Shown: positions 8,986 to 18,501, counted from the first letter of the stretch. The stretch is 64,000 nt of DNA from Prolixibacteraceae bacterium (GCA_019163175.1 JAFLKN010000022.1:1-64000), one strand, 5' to 3'. Notes: a model not told the origin generated them from the letters alone. Numbers and translations: made by a program.

Positions 8986-9942
8986 TTAAATCTCAATATG
9001 ATGTTGGTCTAAACGTGATTTCAACCAAATCAGGTCCTTTTTCATCATTCCATAAATCTTCATCCGGTCCATTGTTATTTCCTTTTTACCCAATTCAGCG
9101 CCACCCAGGTCGTATTCGTAGTGAATGCTGATTGGAGCTTCAACATTCAGTTTGGCATATTCTTTCAAAAATTCATCAAAATTAACCATGCCTTCGCCCA
9201 GAAACACATTTTTCGCTTTCCATTCTCCGGAAGCAGTTTTCTCGAACACCGAATCTTTGATGTCGATCGTTGTGATCCAGGGAGCGACCCGTTTCATGCC
9301 TAGTCTCCATGAAAATGCACCTTCAGCAACGGCATGGCGAATGTCATACTGAACTCCCATATATTTTGGATTGACATTTTTAATTACTTCATAAATATCC
9401 CAAACCGGTGAGCCTAATGAATTTCCTGAATGATTCTGATAATCACCATGAATCCCCAGTTTTTCATTCAAAGCTGCAAGTTTCTCGAAGGTCTTTTTAT
9501 GTTCGTCGAGGTTCTGCTGAATGGTTTTCGACTCGTCGTATTTTAACCATCCGGTACGGTAATACTTTATGCCCAAATCGACCAAAGCCTGAAGGGTCAA
9601 TTGGGTAAGCGGATCAGCAGCATCGGTAATGGAAGTAACCACCATTGGTATGGTAATGTTATTTTTCTGAAGTGTTTTTACCGCTAATGGCAATGCCGTT
9701 TTAACTTCGGAGGGTTCAACTTGTCCACCCGGTCGGAGTGTAATGTCGGCGCCATCGAACCCCAGAAAAGAAAGAACTTCACCAATTTCGTCGAAACTCA
9801 GAAACTGCAGGCATTTAGTAAATGCACAGATGGGGCGTTTTGCAACTCGGGGTGCCAATATCGAATTGGCCAGTCCTGTTCCAGCCAGACTTAGTCCGGC
9901 TGCCGAAAGACCTGTTGTTTGGATAAAATTACGTCGGTTCAT
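8986..9942 (-). CDS. Exported sugar phosphate isomerase/epimerase-like TIM barrel
   Basis: 318 residues. The N-terminus MNRRNFIQTTGLSAAG is a twin-arginine (Tat) type signal, so a folded, probably metal-containing enzyme is exported to the periplasm. The rest is an AP-endonuclease/xylose-isomerase-like TIM barrel (PF01261 type): acidic and His residues fit metal binding in GADITLRPGG, GIHGDYQNHSG, VQYDIRHAV and TTIDIKDSVF. Enzymes of this fold isomerise or epimerise sugars. It is the last gene of a five-gene operon with two fucosidases, 14 bp after the enolase-superfamily gene, so a released monosaccharide or its acid is the likely substrate (inference). The exact reaction cannot be read from sequence. 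Confidence 0.85.
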   Translation of the reverse strand: MNRRNFIQTTGLSAAGLSLAGTGLANSILAPRVAKRPICAFTKCLQFLSFDEIGEVLSFLGFDGADITLRPGGQVEPSEVKTALPLAVKTLQKNNITIPMVVTSITDAADPLTQLTLQALVDLGIKYYRTGWLKYDESKTIQQNLDEHKKTFEKLAALNEKLGIHGDYQNHSGNSLGSPVWDIYEVIKNVNPKYMGVQYDIRHAVAEGAFSWRLGMKRVAPWITTIDIKDSVFEKTASGEWKAKNVFLGEGMVNFDEFLKEYAKLNVEAPISIHYEYDLGGAELGKKEITMDRMKIYGMMKKDLIWLKSRLDQHHIEI

Positions 9943-9956
9943 AATAGTCAGTTAGT

Positions 9957-11222
9957 TTATGCTTTCACTATTTTGTGTTTCGAAATATAATCGGGATCAA
10001 TTTCAATTCCCAGTCCCGGACCTGATGGAACTGTTACCACACCTCCGTCACTATCGAGTTTTGAGGTTTTACATTCGTAGGGCAACTCTTTGTTAAAGCC
10101 TTTAAACTCGTGAAACGGTCCGGCATTGGACACCGCTGAAACAAAGTGCATCATGTAAAGATATCCTATTCCATTGCCTGAAATGTGCGGTGTGCAAGCT
10201 TTTCCGAAAGCTTCGGCCATACGGGCTACTTTCATAGAGCGGATCATTCCGCCAAAATAGAAAATATCGGGCTGTATAATTTGTAGTGCGTCATTGGCAA
10301 TCAGCCATCGGAAACTGTGCAGGCTTGGCTCCTGTTCTCCGCCTGCAATCGGAATAGTCAGGGCATCGGCCACCTGGCGGGTTTCCTCGTACCAATCGAA
10401 GGGTGTAGGTTCTTCGTAAAAGTCGAAACGGTATTCTTCCAGTAATTTACCTATTCTGATGGCCTCTTTAGCATCGTAGGATCCATTCGAATCGGCATAA
10501 ACCACCATTTTGTCGCCAAAGGTTTTCCGGATTAGCGGAATCAGTTTTTCAGTGCGTCCCGGCGGATCATCGGCATTGTTGCTCATCCTTCCGCCCACCT
10601 TAAATTTTAATGCCTTCGCCTGAGTTTCTTCAACGTTCTTTTTTATTCTTACAATGGATTCTTCGGCAGTTTTACCGCGATAATTGTTTGCCTGATAAAC
10701 GGCAATTTCGCGATTTTTTACCGACCCGATTAAATCTCCAATAGGCTTGCTGCTCATTCTCCCAAATAAATCGAGAATCGCAAATTCTATGGTTGCAAGC
10801 GGAATCCAAAGCGCCAGACCTTGTAGTTTGTAATTGCTCTGATAAACGTAAACCTCGTCGAGTAATTTTTCAAGCTTGCGCGCATCTTTGCCAATAAAAT
10901 AGGGCTGAAGCCGATGGACAAAAACCGGATACAATGATTTCATCTGATCGTTATTCGAAACAGAAATTCCTTCGGCTCCATCTTTTGAGCGAACCCGACA
11001 CAGAAAACTATCTTCATACCTCAATAATTCAAGCGAAGCAATGATTACCGGATCAGAAAACAGTTCTTGTTTAAAAACTGGTTTTGATGCAATTTCGTCC
11101 AGTTTCTTATACCGCTCTTCAATTTCAGGACTTGTTTCAGAGGGTATATGGTTGATCATTAAAGGAACTGCAGCTGTTCCCAACACACTCTTCTTTATAA
11201 ATTGCCTACGGTTAGTTGCCAT
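9957..11222 (-). CDS. Exported mandelate racemase/muconate lactonizing enzyme family protein (enolase superfamily)
   Basis: 421 residues with a Tat-like N-terminus (MATNRRQFIKKSVLGTAAVP). The enolase-superfamily active site is complete: KFKVGG (the KxK base), Asp in YADSNGSYD, Glu in FYEEPTPFDW and Glu in AGGEQEP as metal ligands, then QPDIFYFGG and the His in TPHISGNG of mandelate racemase-type members. Such enzymes abstract the proton alpha to a carboxylate, giving dehydration of sugar acids, racemisation or lactone formation. Beside two fucosidases an L-fuconate-like acid is a reasonable guess, but known fuconate dehydratases are cytoplasmic, so the export signal is unusual. Gaps of 12 and 14 bp to its neighbours indicate one operon. 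Confidence 0.87.
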   Translation of the reverse strand: MATNRRQFIKKSVLGTAAVPLMINHIPSETSPEIEERYKKLDEIASKPVFKQELFSDPVIIASLELLRYEDSFLCRVRSKDGAEGISVSNNDQMKSLYPVFVHRLQPYFIGKDARKLEKLLDEVYVYQSNYKLQGLALWIPLATIEFAILDLFGRMSSKPIGDLIGSVKNREIAVYQANNYRGKTAEESIVRIKKNVEETQAKALKFKVGGRMSNNADDPPGRTEKLIPLIRKTFGDKMVVYADSNGSYDAKEAIRIGKLLEEYRFDFYEEPTPFDWYEETRQVADALTIPIAGGEQEPSLHSFRWLIANDALQIIQPDIFYFGGMIRSMKVARMAEAFGKACTPHISGNGIGYLYMMHFVSAVSNAGPFHEFKGFNKELPYECKTSKLDSDGGVVTVPSGPGLGIEIDPDYISKHKIVKA

Positions 11223-11234
11223 TTTATCTTAAAA

Positions 11235-13526
11235 TTAAAGTACTTCCGAAGCTATTTCTTTTAATTCGCCGTTTACCCGGACTTTAACTATTTCCGATTT
11301 TGCCGAACGAATCCGGTATGAACTGACTTTTCCATCTTTCCATTCGCAATCAACTGAGAATCCGCCACGGGCACGCAGTCCTGAAAACGATCCGCTGGCG
11401 GCCCAACTTTTCGGAACAGCTGGCAGCAATTGGATTTCTCCGGCATGGCTTTGCATAAGCATTTCGGTCATCGCTGCAGGAATTCCGAAGTTTCCATCGA
11501 GCTGAAAGGGTGGGTGATTGCAAAACAGGTTGGGTAAAGTGTTGTACGTAAGTAGTCCTCGCACCATGATTCCGGCGCGCTCGCCTTCGCCTAAACGAGC
11601 CCACAGCGCACAACGCCAGGGCCAGGTCCATGAACGACGGCTGTCGCCAACGGTTGATTCAACAGTAAATGGAGTATTTTCATTTTTGCCATAATTTCCG
11701 GAGCGGCTACGCAGCGATAGAATTGCGGCTTTGGCTAAATCGGGTGTGTTGGTCATGCTGATTTGACGCCCGGGATACACTGCAAACAGATGCGAAGTAT
11801 GGCGGTGCTGGTCATTCGGATCATCGCGATCTTCCTGCCATTCCTGCAGCTGACCCCATTTGCCGATTTTGTTGGGAGCCAAACGTACAAGCATATCAGC
11901 TATTTTTTTCTGATAATCAGCATCTGTATTCAGGGCTTTGGCCGCTTCCAGATAATTTTGGAACAGATCCCAAATCAATTGCTGATCGTGCATAATTCCG
12001 TCTTCGCGAGGACCATGCTCAGGCGACCAACCGTTCGGAACCATTAGCGATCCATCAGGCAAAGTTTTCAAGCGGTCTTCCCAGTATTCGCAGATTTCTT
12101 TGATGATTGGGTAAGCAGTTAGGTTCAAATACGAATTGTCTTTGGTAAATGCCCAATGCTCGTAAACATGTTGGGCATACCAGGCACTGGCCGGAATATT
12201 CCATTCCCAACCGTTTCCACCAAAAATATTTTGAGAGGTTCTTGCAGTCCAGCCGCGTGTATTTTCTCCAAAGGCTTTTCGGGTGGCAATTCGGCAGGGC
12301 TCCTGTTGGGCAACAATATAATCGATGAGCGGTAGCTGACATTCAGAAAGGTTAGTCGATTCAGCAGCCCAGTAATTCATCTGGATGTTGATGTTGTTGT
12401 GGTAATCGCTGGCCCATGCGGGAGTATTGCTATCGTTCCACAAACCTTGCAGGTTGGCCGGAAGTCCACCCGGACGCGAAGAACTAACCAATAAATAGCG
12501 CCCGTACTGGAACATCATTTCTTCCAGATCCGGGTCGTCGGTTCCTTTTTGTTGCCGTTTGATTTGGTCGAAGGCGGTGGCATCAACCTGATTGCCTTTG
12601 GGTGCGGCCACATCGCCACCTACTCCTGAATAACGTTTCAAGCGTTCATCGGTTGGCAATTTCAGTAAATTGGGCGCTGTGGTTCCAATGTTGATGGATG
12701 CGCGGGAGAGTATCGAACAAATATCTTTACAATGAGAAGCCCGTAGGTTTTTATAACCTTTGATTTGCGCTGCTGCCAGTTCTTTTTCGATTTCCGGCAT
12801 CGGATCGGCTCCACGCCAGCCGGCTTTGTAATCGGGTTTGTAATTGGTTCGTGCATCAAGAAGCAAAGTCAATGAGCTGCAGTTTTCAAAGAGTACACTG
12901 TTTCCTTCCATCCTGATTTTGCCGCCTTTATGAATGAGCTGGACGGCTGCAGCATATTTTAATTTGTTGGGCATTTCGCCTGAAAGAAACATTCCTTTTT
13001 CTGTTGCAGTGCTGACAGCACCCTGCGCCGATGTTAGAGCTATTTTTCCGGAAATCGATTTTTTCTTTCCGGAAGTATAGCTGAAAACCATAACCTGATC
13101 GGGGTAACTGGCAAAGGCTTCACGTTTGTATTTTACCCCGTTTATTTTGAAAGTAGTTGTATGAATACCATTGGAAATGTCTAAAGTCCGGCTGTAATCG
13201 CTGGGTTCACCGGAGAAATTAAAATCGAGAGTAAGCTCCCCGAAATTACGGTACGAACCGAATCCATGATCGCCGGTTTCGTATTTCCCATCCCAGTTGT
13301 TATCGCCCGACCATAAACTTTGTTCGTTAAACTGGATTCGCTCCTGTTTAACCCCACCAAAAAACATGGCTCCCATACGCCCATTTCCTATGGGAAGAGC
13401 CTCGGCCGACCATTTTTGAGCAGGTTGAGTGTACCAAAGTTTTAGGCTTGAAGCGTCTTGGGCATTTGAAAATCCCACTACCAGTAAATTAATCAGGAAA
13501 AATGAAATATATTTCTTCGCATTCAT
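11235..13526 (-). CDS. GH95 alpha-L-fucosidase
   Basis: 763 residues with a Sec signal peptide ([22 protein letters not shown]). Family GH95 hallmarks: [20 protein letters not shown] near the N-terminus; [12 protein letters not shown], which holds the catalytic Asn residues of the family; [15 protein letters not shown] with the general-acid Glu; [11 protein letters not shown]; and the C-terminal [17 protein letters not shown]95 enzymes are inverting and mostly remove alpha-1,2-linked L-fucose, though some act on L-galactose. The enzyme should work in the periplasm or on the surface. It is 14 bp downstream of the GH29 gene, so two fucosidases of different mechanism and linkage preference are made together. 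Confidence 0.93.
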   Translation of the reverse strand: MNAKKYISFFLINLLVVGFSNAQDASSLKLWYTQPAQKWSAEALPIGNGRMGAMFFGGVKQERIQFNEQSLWSGDNNWDGKYETGDHGFGSYRNFGELTLDFNFSGEPSDYSRTLDISNGIHTTTFKINGVKYKREAFASYPDQVMVFSYTSGKKKSISGKIALTSAQGAVSTATEKGMFLSGEMPNKLKYAAAVQLIHKGGKIRMEGNSVLFENCSSLTLLLDARTNYKPDYKAGWRGADPMPEIEKELAAAQIKGYKNLRASHCKDICSILSRASINIGTTAPNLLKLPTDERLKRYSGVGGDVAAPKGNQVDATAFDQIKRQQKGTDDPDLEEMMFQYGRYLLVSSSRPGGLPANLQGLWNDSNTPAWASDYHNNINIQMNYWAAESTNLSECQLPLIDYIVAQQEPCRIATRKAFGENTRGWTARTSQNIFGGNGWEWNIPASAWYAQHVYEHWAFTKDNSYLNLTAYPIIKEICEYWEDRLKTLPDGSLMVPNGWSPEHGPREDGIMHDQQLIWDLFQNYLEAAKALNTDADYQKKIADMLVRLAPNKIGKWGQLQEWQEDRDDPNDQHRHTSHLFAVYPGRQISMTNTPDLAKAAILSLRSRSGNYGKNENTPFTVESTVGDSRRSWTWPWRCALWARLGEGERAGIMVRGLLTYNTLPNLFCNHPPFQLDGNFGIPAAMTEMLMQSHAGEIQLLPAVPKSWAASGSFSGLRARGGFSVDCEWKDGKVSSYRIRSAKSEIVKVRVNGELKEIASEVL

Positions 13527-13540
13527 ATCAATGATGTTTT

Positions 13541-14875
13541 TTAATTCAGACCACCTTGTCCCCGGTATAATTTCAGGGGTTTATCGAGTTTTACTTTCAG
13601 AACGGTTACGTAGTTATCCAAAACTGTTTCAGGAACAGTAATGTAAACCAGACCCGGAACAGGGCTCCACGAAATTTTGCCTACAACTTTATGAGTCAGT
13701 TTGCTTCCGTTTCCTACAACTGAAATATCTTCAATTTTATTTGCCAGCCCTTTAACCATGACTTGTCCGTTTACTTTTCCGTGCAGGAAAAGGTAAACCG
13801 AAGTTGAATCTTTGGATAGGGTAGTGGGTCCATAAAAATGACCCTGTGGCAAGCCGGCGACTGTATTGAAAATGGCTTCGCCGTGTTTTTTATTCCATGC
13901 TCCCAATTCTTTCAGCACATGAATCTGCTCTTCCGGAATGGTTCCATCTTCTTTGGGTCCCATATCGAGCAGCAAATTGCCACCATTCGAAACCGCATCC
14001 ACAAAAATGGTAATCACTTCGTAGGGTGTTTTCCAGTTGTTGTCGTGGTGGAAACCCCAGTTGTCATTGGTAGTCATGCACAACTCCCACCAATTGTATT
14101 TCGGTTTCGAAACCGGGAAGTTCTGTTCGGGTGTTTCGTAATCGCCGTAACCCTGTAATCGTCCGTTGATGATAGCTTTCGGGTTGCCTGATAAAATGAT
14201 TTGCCGCACTTTTTGCGATTCCCATTCTTCGGCGCTATGCTCCCAATCGCCATCGAACCACCACAAATCGGGCTTAAACATACTGTTGATTTCCTTAATC
14301 TGTCCCTGAAAGAAACTCCGGAAACGGTTCCAGCGGTCGTAGTCGTCGGCAATTTTGTATTTCGAACTATCCTTCAGGAAGCCCGGATAATCCTTGTCTG
14401 TCCAGTCGATCAGCGAAAAATAGGCACCGCATTTGATGTCGCGTTTGCGCAATTCCTCGAAGAGTGGTTTAATCATGTCGCGCTTGGCTGGCGTGGCTTT
14501 TACAGTGCTCAGGTTATTCAGTTTGGTGTCGTACATGGCCACCCCGTCGTGATGTTTGGTGGTGATTACCGAATAGCGGGCGCCGCTTTCCTTGATCAGG
14601 TCGGCCCAGAAAGCAGGATCGTAATTTTTCAGGGTAAAGCCTTTTAACTGCTTCATATAATCGGCATGACTAATCTTTTTGTTGTGAAAACTCCACGACT
14701 CGTCAATGCCATCAACGGCATAAATTCCGGTGTGAATAAAAATACCCAGTTTGGCATCGGCAAACCACTGCATTTTATCTTTAATTTCTTTCGGATCGAT
14801 TTTAGATTGGGCTGAAGTACCTGTTGCGAACGAAATGAACAGGCAGCAAATGATAAGTTTAGATAAGCGATTCAT
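13541..14875 (-). CDS. GH29 alpha-L-fucosidase
   Basis: 444 residues from the ATG at 14875, which gives a clean Sec signal peptide ([19 protein letters not shown] then SAQS). An upstream in-frame ATG at 14959 would add 28 residues ahead of the signal and overlap the preceding gene, so I reject it. GH29 features: [20 protein letters not shown] near the start, [12 protein letters not shown], and WWFDGDWEH, where Asp208 is the expected retaining nucleophile. A small beta-sandwich domain follows from about residue 345. Retaining GH29 enzymes cleave alpha-1,2/3/4/6-linked fucose, and linkage cannot be predicted here. Gaps are 22 bp to the upstream and 14 bp to the downstream gene. Confidence 0.93.
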   Translation of the reverse strand: MNRLSKLIICCLFISFATGTSAQSKIDPKEIKDKMQWFADAKLGIFIHTGIYAVDGIDESWSFHNKKISHADYMKQLKGFTLKNYDPAFWADLIKESGARYSVITTKHHDGVAMYDTKLNNLSTVKATPAKRDMIKPLFEELRKRDIKCGAYFSLIDWTDKDYPGFLKDSSKYKIADDYDRWNRFRSFFQGQIKEINSMFKPDLWWFDGDWEHSAEEWESQKVRQIILSGNPKAIINGRLQGYGDYETPEQNFPVSKPKYNWWELCMTTNDNWGFHHDNNWKTPYEVITIFVDAVSNGGNLLLDMGPKEDGTIPEEQIHVLKELGAWNKKHGEAIFNTVAGLPQGHFYGPTTLSKDSTSVYLFLHGKVNGQVMVKGLANKIEDISVVGNGSKLTHKVVGKISWSPVPGLVYITVPETVLDNYVTVLKVKLDKPLKLYRGQGGLN

Positions 14876-14897
14876 TGTTGTATTTGTTTTTGATTTT

Positions 14898-17117
14898 TTA
14901 TTCTGAAAAAATGTACCACGATTGACTTTTGGCTGGAACCTCAACATCGATCCAGGCATGGTTGTCGGTGGAGATTGGCAAAGTGCTCACCTTTCCGTTT
15001 CGGTCAGTCAGTTTGGCCCTGTTCTTTAGTCCGGTATAGTATAAATTGACGTTGATTTTACGTTTAATCGGCTCGTTTAGCGGATTGTAAATCATTAGCA
15101 ATCCCTTTTCAGTGCCTTGCGGATCGACATGAAGAATAGCATCGTAATCGCGTCCGTCAGCCCTGCGAATGTGAATAATATCACCATCCAGAATCCGGCG
15201 GTGCGTTTTGTAAAAGGCCACCCATTTGGCTACAATGGCTTTGGTTTCAGGAGCATCAAACAGCTGTGGTCCGCGGTAGCAAGCCTGAACGCCCGCACCA
15301 AAAAGGTTGGCTAATCGCTGTTCGTAATGGGGTAAATGTTCTTTCAGTGGTTCTATAGTTGCCGCCTGACCACCGCCCTGGTATTCTACCAACGGCACAA
15401 ACATCCAGCCCATCGATGGCGATTTGTGCCAGGTGCCGTCGTAAATATTTTGGCGTTCAATAATTTCCTGCTGCTCTCGCGGTAACGACCAGTTGGTTTC
15501 ACGGTAGCCCATGCCGGTTTTGTTACTTCCGCTCAAAAAATAATAATCCGGAACATTAAGGTAGATTCCTTTGCTGCGGCACCACTTGTAAAAATCGGTG
15601 ATGCGCTGGTATTGATTCCACTGCGAATCTTCCAGCCCACGGTGTCCCGGATGCACCGTAGATGCACAAATATCGCCGGGGTAGGAGCCGTCATGTTCAA
15701 AATTGTCGAGCCCTGTTTTTTCGTAGAAGTTATACAACTGCTTGAAATAGTCTTGCCCCCATTTACTTTCGATACAAGGTGAATTTCCAAATCGTGGTGT
15801 TTTACCAGCAGGCATCACCACATCATTTTCCTTGTCGATACTCCGACTGGCAAGCAGCGAATATCCGCCGAGTGTAATTCCTTTGGAATGTGCATAATCC
15901 GCCAGCATTTTCATGCGTTCCAGATTTTCAGGACTTGCATCCTCGGTGTTGAATCCACTTCCGAAAGTCATAATCACTTTCTCGAAACCTACTTCAGCAC
16001 ATTGGTCTATTGCTTTTTTTACGGCTTCGGTTTCGGCGCTGCGTACATGCATCAAAATCGGATTTTCAGTGGCCCATGGTGCCATTGCCCGCATCATCCG
16101 GCGATGTTCCAATCCTTTGCGTTCGCGGTCCCAACTGTCGTGCAGCAATTCCCATGCGCGGTAAGTCGAAAAAGTTTTGCCGGGTGCCAGTTCCTGATCT
16201 GGTCCGTATTTGGGGTAGACTTCCAGCAGACAGGGCATGTTCCGTTCGTAATTCACCTGCGTTTTGTATAGTGGATCAAGATTCCAGGCTACACTCGATT
16301 CGAGGATGCTTTCGTCAGTCATACCTCCAAAATTGTAGTCGGTTTCGACGGTGATATTCGGATAAGTCCAGCTTTTGCGGTTATCCACATTGCTTTCCGG
16401 TTCGGTTGCTGCCAGAATTTCGCTTTTGAACCGATTGATCCGGATGCTTTGTGATGACTTATTTTCGACGGTAACCCACTTGCTGAAAACGGGCATCTGA
16501 TCGTACAATTCGTAATGAACGCTTACCTCAATGTCTTTCAGGTAGGCAAATTTTGTGTGTTCAGGAATGAGGTTAATGGCTTGTTCATCGAGCTGATAAG
16601 TGAAGATCAGTTCTTTTCCCGGTGCAGGCCAGGGCATATCTTTGGGCATCCACGTTGTTCGCTTTTTCCACGGAAAACGTTCTTTTGTCTCTTCCACCCG
16701 GTAATCCTTCAGCTTAAATGAAGCAGGATCGGCCGTCATCTGATTGATCCATTCGGGAAGCAGGTAATTTTGGATGGGCTGTCCAACTAGTCCTCCGACA
16801 GCAAAAGTTAGCCCATCGATCGTTAGTTCAGCTTCAGGACGAACCGACCGCAGAAATGATTCATTGTTGCTTAGCAAATCGAGTGACACCGTTGCACAAT
16901 TGGGTTTTGTGGTAAATGTCCGGCTGACAATTCCGTTTGAAAGAACGAGTTTTCCATCCTCAGTCCGGAACAATTGAGTTTTGGTTGCGGTTTGCTCAAT
17001 AAGCCAATCGGCGTGGGTGCTTAGTTTTTCTTTGTTGTAAACCGGAAGGTTTGGTTTTGGCTGGCTTGAAGCTGCCAGACCGACAAGTAGCGAAAATGCC
17101 AGAAGCATCAATTTCAT
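14898..17117 (-). CDS. Alpha-galactosidase-like glycoside hydrolase (GH36-type TIM barrel)
   Basis: 739 residues with a Sec signal (MKLMLLAFSLLVGLAASSQ). Residues about 30-330 look like an N-terminal beta-sandwich as in GH31/GH36 clan enzymes (LVLSNGIVSRTF, FLRSVRPEAELTIDG). The central barrel has VIMTFGSGFNTED, HSKGITLGGYSLLASRS, LDNFEHDGSYPGD (an Asp in the place of a GH36 nucleophile) and YLNVPDYYFLSGSNKTGMGY. The C-terminal beta domain ends in KSQSWYIF. I recognise the overall fold as alpha-galactosidase-like but cannot assign a family firmly, and the usual KxD nucleophile motif of GH36 is not obvious. It is the first gene of the operon, 22 bp before the GH29 gene, with a promoter at 17144-17174. 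It may remove a galactose or related cap next to fucose (inference). Confidence 0.75.
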   Translation of the reverse strand: MKLMLLAFSLLVGLAASSQPKPNLPVYNKEKLSTHADWLIEQTATKTQLFRTEDGKLVLSNGIVSRTFTTKPNCATVSLDLLSNNESFLRSVRPEAELTIDGLTFAVGGLVGQPIQNYLLPEWINQMTADPASFKLKDYRVEETKERFPWKKRTTWMPKDMPWPAPGKELIFTYQLDEQAINLIPEHTKFAYLKDIEVSVHYELYDQMPVFSKWVTVENKSSQSIRINRFKSEILAATEPESNVDNRKSWTYPNITVETDYNFGGMTDESILESSVAWNLDPLYKTQVNYERNMPCLLEVYPKYGPDQELAPGKTFSTYRAWELLHDSWDRERKGLEHRRMMRAMAPWATENPILMHVRSAETEAVKKAIDQCAEVGFEKVIMTFGSGFNTEDASPENLERMKMLADYAHSKGITLGGYSLLASRSIDKENDVVMPAGKTPRFGNSPCIESKWGQDYFKQLYNFYEKTGLDNFEHDGSYPGDICASTVHPGHRGLEDSQWNQYQRITDFYKWCRSKGIYLNVPDYYFLSGSNKTGMGYRETNWSLPREQQEIIERQNIYDGTWHKSPSMGWMFVPLVEYQGGGQAATIEPLKEHLPHYEQRLANLFGAGVQACYRGPQLFDAPETKAIVAKWVAFYKTHRRILDGDIIHIRRADGRDYDAILHVDPQGTEKGLLMIYNPLNEPIKRKINVNLYYTGLKNRAKLTDRNGKVSTLPISTDNHAWIDVEVPAKSQSWYIFSE

Positions 17118-17143
17118 TGCAGGTTTATTTGCTGGTTATACAT

Positions 17144-17174
17144 CAAAAGTAAAAATCCTTTTCCCATTTTCAAT
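17144..17174 (-). promoter_or_regulatory. Promoter of the five-gene glycan operon
   Basis: On the minus strand an ATTG (-33, 17171-17174) and an exact TACTTTTG (-7, 17144-17151) are 19 bp apart, which fits the Bacteroidota TTG-N19-TAnnTTTG consensus. The expected transcript starts near 17137, about 20 bases before the ATG at 17117. The consensus match suggests use of the housekeeping sigma factor rather than an ECF sigma. Confidence 0.6.
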
Positions 17175-17324
17175 AGATATGACTTCTCCTTTCCTGATTT
17201 TTTTGCTTTAGACTTTCATAATAGATTTAACCTTTTTACAAAATGGCTAATTGTGTCAACCTTAATAAAATTCCATTTCAAGGTGATTTAAGTAAAAATT
17301 TTAGCAATAAAATCAATACCAAGA

Positions 17325-17360
17325 AATAAAAAAGCCCGTTCCTGAATTCAGAAACGGGCT
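17325..17360 (-). terminator. Rho-independent terminator after the holin gene
   Basis: AGCCCGTT and AACGGGCT (17333-17340 and 17353-17360) pair around CCTGAATTCAGA, and the outer loop has further pairing (CTGAATTCAG). On the minus strand the hairpin is followed by a T-rich run (17325-17332). It lies 20 bp past the holin stop codon. Confidence 0.8.
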
Positions 17361-17380
17361 ATAATTTGGTTTTAGGCAAT

Positions 17381-17869
17381 TCACGGTTTGTCCTTCATAT
17401 TGGCAATTGTTTTTGCCTTATCAGCACTTCCGGCTGATGATCCGAAGTAGTAACTGTAAACCTGTGTCAGAATAGCGCTTAGCACACCAAGGATGTACAG
17501 AACAATTTCCTTGCTGTCGGCAGATATACTGTTCGGCTTAAAAACCAGAATGTAAAAAAACAGCATGGTAAGTAATGTTGTGCCGAAAGCCAGAATTGGC
17601 GATACACTCTTTGCCAGTTTGCTCGCATTCTCGCTGGTTTGTATCTGGACTTCCCTGTTGCGGGCGCTGTTCATATCGTCCATAATCATGCGCTGTTCTT
17701 CGTTGCTAAGCTTCTTCATTTCCAGTTGAAACTGAATTTCCGATTTCCGGATTTCATTTTCGAGCTGCATTTTTTCTTCTTTGGTTGTAACCACGTTATC
17801 GAGCACTTTGCCTACCGAATCGACAAGCGTAATGGCTCCTCCTGAAAATAGATCTTGTATAAATCCCAT
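17381..17869 (-). CDS. Holin of the 3TM type (phage-like)
   Basis: 162 residues from the ATG at 17869 (MGFIQDLFSGG). A longer reading frame to 17998 runs through an intergenic palindrome and overlaps the lysozyme gene, so I reject it. The N-terminus has an amphipathic stretch, a charged helix follows (EEKMQLENEIRKSEIQFQLE, then EEQRMIMDDMNSARNREVQ), then two clear membrane segments (about 97-118 and 123-146) and a charged tail. This matches the 3TM phage holin family, where the helix-rich middle precedes the membrane part. A holin lets endolysin cross the inner membrane; the endolysin gene is directly upstream. No other phage gene is in the window. Confidence 0.75.
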   Translation of the reverse strand: MGFIQDLFSGGAITLVDSVGKVLDNVVTTKEEKMQLENEIRKSEIQFQLEMKKLSNEEQRMIMDDMNSARNREVQIQTSENASKLAKSVSPILAFGTTLLTMLFFYILVFKPNSISADSKEIVLYILGVLSAILTQVYSYYFGSSAGSADKAKTIANMKDKP

Positions 17870-17890
17870 AATTGATAGATTTGCCTTCCC

Positions 17891-17949
17891 CTTCAACACG
17901 CTACGCTGCTCAGCCAGCGGCGCTCCCTGAGCAGCGTAGCGTGTCGAAG
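17891..17949. repeat. Long palindromic intergenic repeat
   Basis: Arms 17891-17913 and 17927-17949 are 23 bp long with a single mismatch; the inner 18 bp (ACACGCTACGCTGCTCAG) are perfect. The loop is 13 bases. It sits between the lysozyme and holin genes, and one arm lies within reach of the lysozyme stop codon at 17968. The CTGAGCAGCGTAGCGTGTCG sequence is a dispersed repeat I recognise from many Bacteroidota. In RNA it would form a very stable hairpin that could reduce holin relative to endolysin expression (inference). Confidence 0.85.
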
Positions 17950-17967
17950 CCAGAAGGAAGTTAATTT

Positions 17968-18501
17968 TTAGTTTTCGCCAAGGGCGCGTAATACCCATCC
18001 GTAGAAATATTTCCGGCTGGTAGGGCGTTTCTTAACGATACTGACGTAACGTGCTATTTTGGCAACAGTAAATGCGGCCAGAAAGTGTTCGGGATCAAAC
18101 GCATTGATTGTGGCAATAGATTGAGGGCCAATTACGCCATCAGTTTTAGCTTTAACAACCAATTGGGCAAGGGTCGCACTTGTAGCAACACCGGCATTCA
18201 CACCAAAATCATAGATTGATTCGGCTATTTCCTGATTCTGGATGTCGTCGCCTTTAATTTTATCCCAAAAAGTAACACGATAGAAATCGGAAATGGATTC
18301 CTGAAGTTGAAGATCTTTTTCGAGATTGGCCGGAAAACCAGCTTCGCGTTTTCGCATATCTACATTTTGCCAGCCTTCCCATTTGCTGTGAATTTTGCGG
18401 GCTACTCCTTTGTACGTTTCGCCTCCCGGATCGTCCGGGTCGTTGCCATAGCCACCTTCGTGGGCTAAAACCAACTGAAAAGCTTTTGAAAAATCTGCCA
18501 T
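17968..18501 (-). CDS. Endolysin, GH108 N-acetylmuramidase with peptidoglycan-binding domain
   Basis: 177 residues. The first 90 residues are a GH108 muramidase (DUF847 type) with the catalytic Glu in LAHEGGYGNDPDDPGGET and the conserved YKGVARK. The C-terminal part is the associated peptidoglycan-binding domain (PG_binding_3), with SIYDFGVNAGV, DGVIGPQS and KYFYGWVLRA. The enzyme cleaves the glycan strands of peptidoglycan. It has no signal peptide, which fits export through the holin encoded 98 bp downstream on the same strand. This pair is the only phage-like material found and could be a prophage remnant, a domesticated lysis module or part of a particle-release system. Confidence 0.88.
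   Translation of the reverse strand: MADFSKAFQLVLAHEGGYGNDPDDPGGETYKGVARKIHSKWEGWQNVDMRKREAGFPANLEKDLQLQESISDFYRVTFWDKIKGDDIQNQEIAESIYDFGVNAGVATSATLAQLVVKAKTDGVIGPQSIATINAFDPEHFLAAFTVAKIARYVSIVKKRPTSRKYFYGWVLRALGEN

Noticed and set aside
13541-14959. Longer reading of the GH29 gene with a start at 14959
   Set aside because: It places 28 residues before a perfect signal peptide and overlaps the preceding gene by 62 bp. The ATG at 14875 explains everything.
17381-17998. Longer reading of the holin gene with a start at 17998
   Set aside because: The extension translates the palindromic repeat and overlaps the end of the endolysin gene. The ATG at 17869 starts a normal holin.
17381-18501. Complete prophage
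   Set aside because: Only lysis genes are found. Neighbours on both sides are ordinary chromosomal genes.
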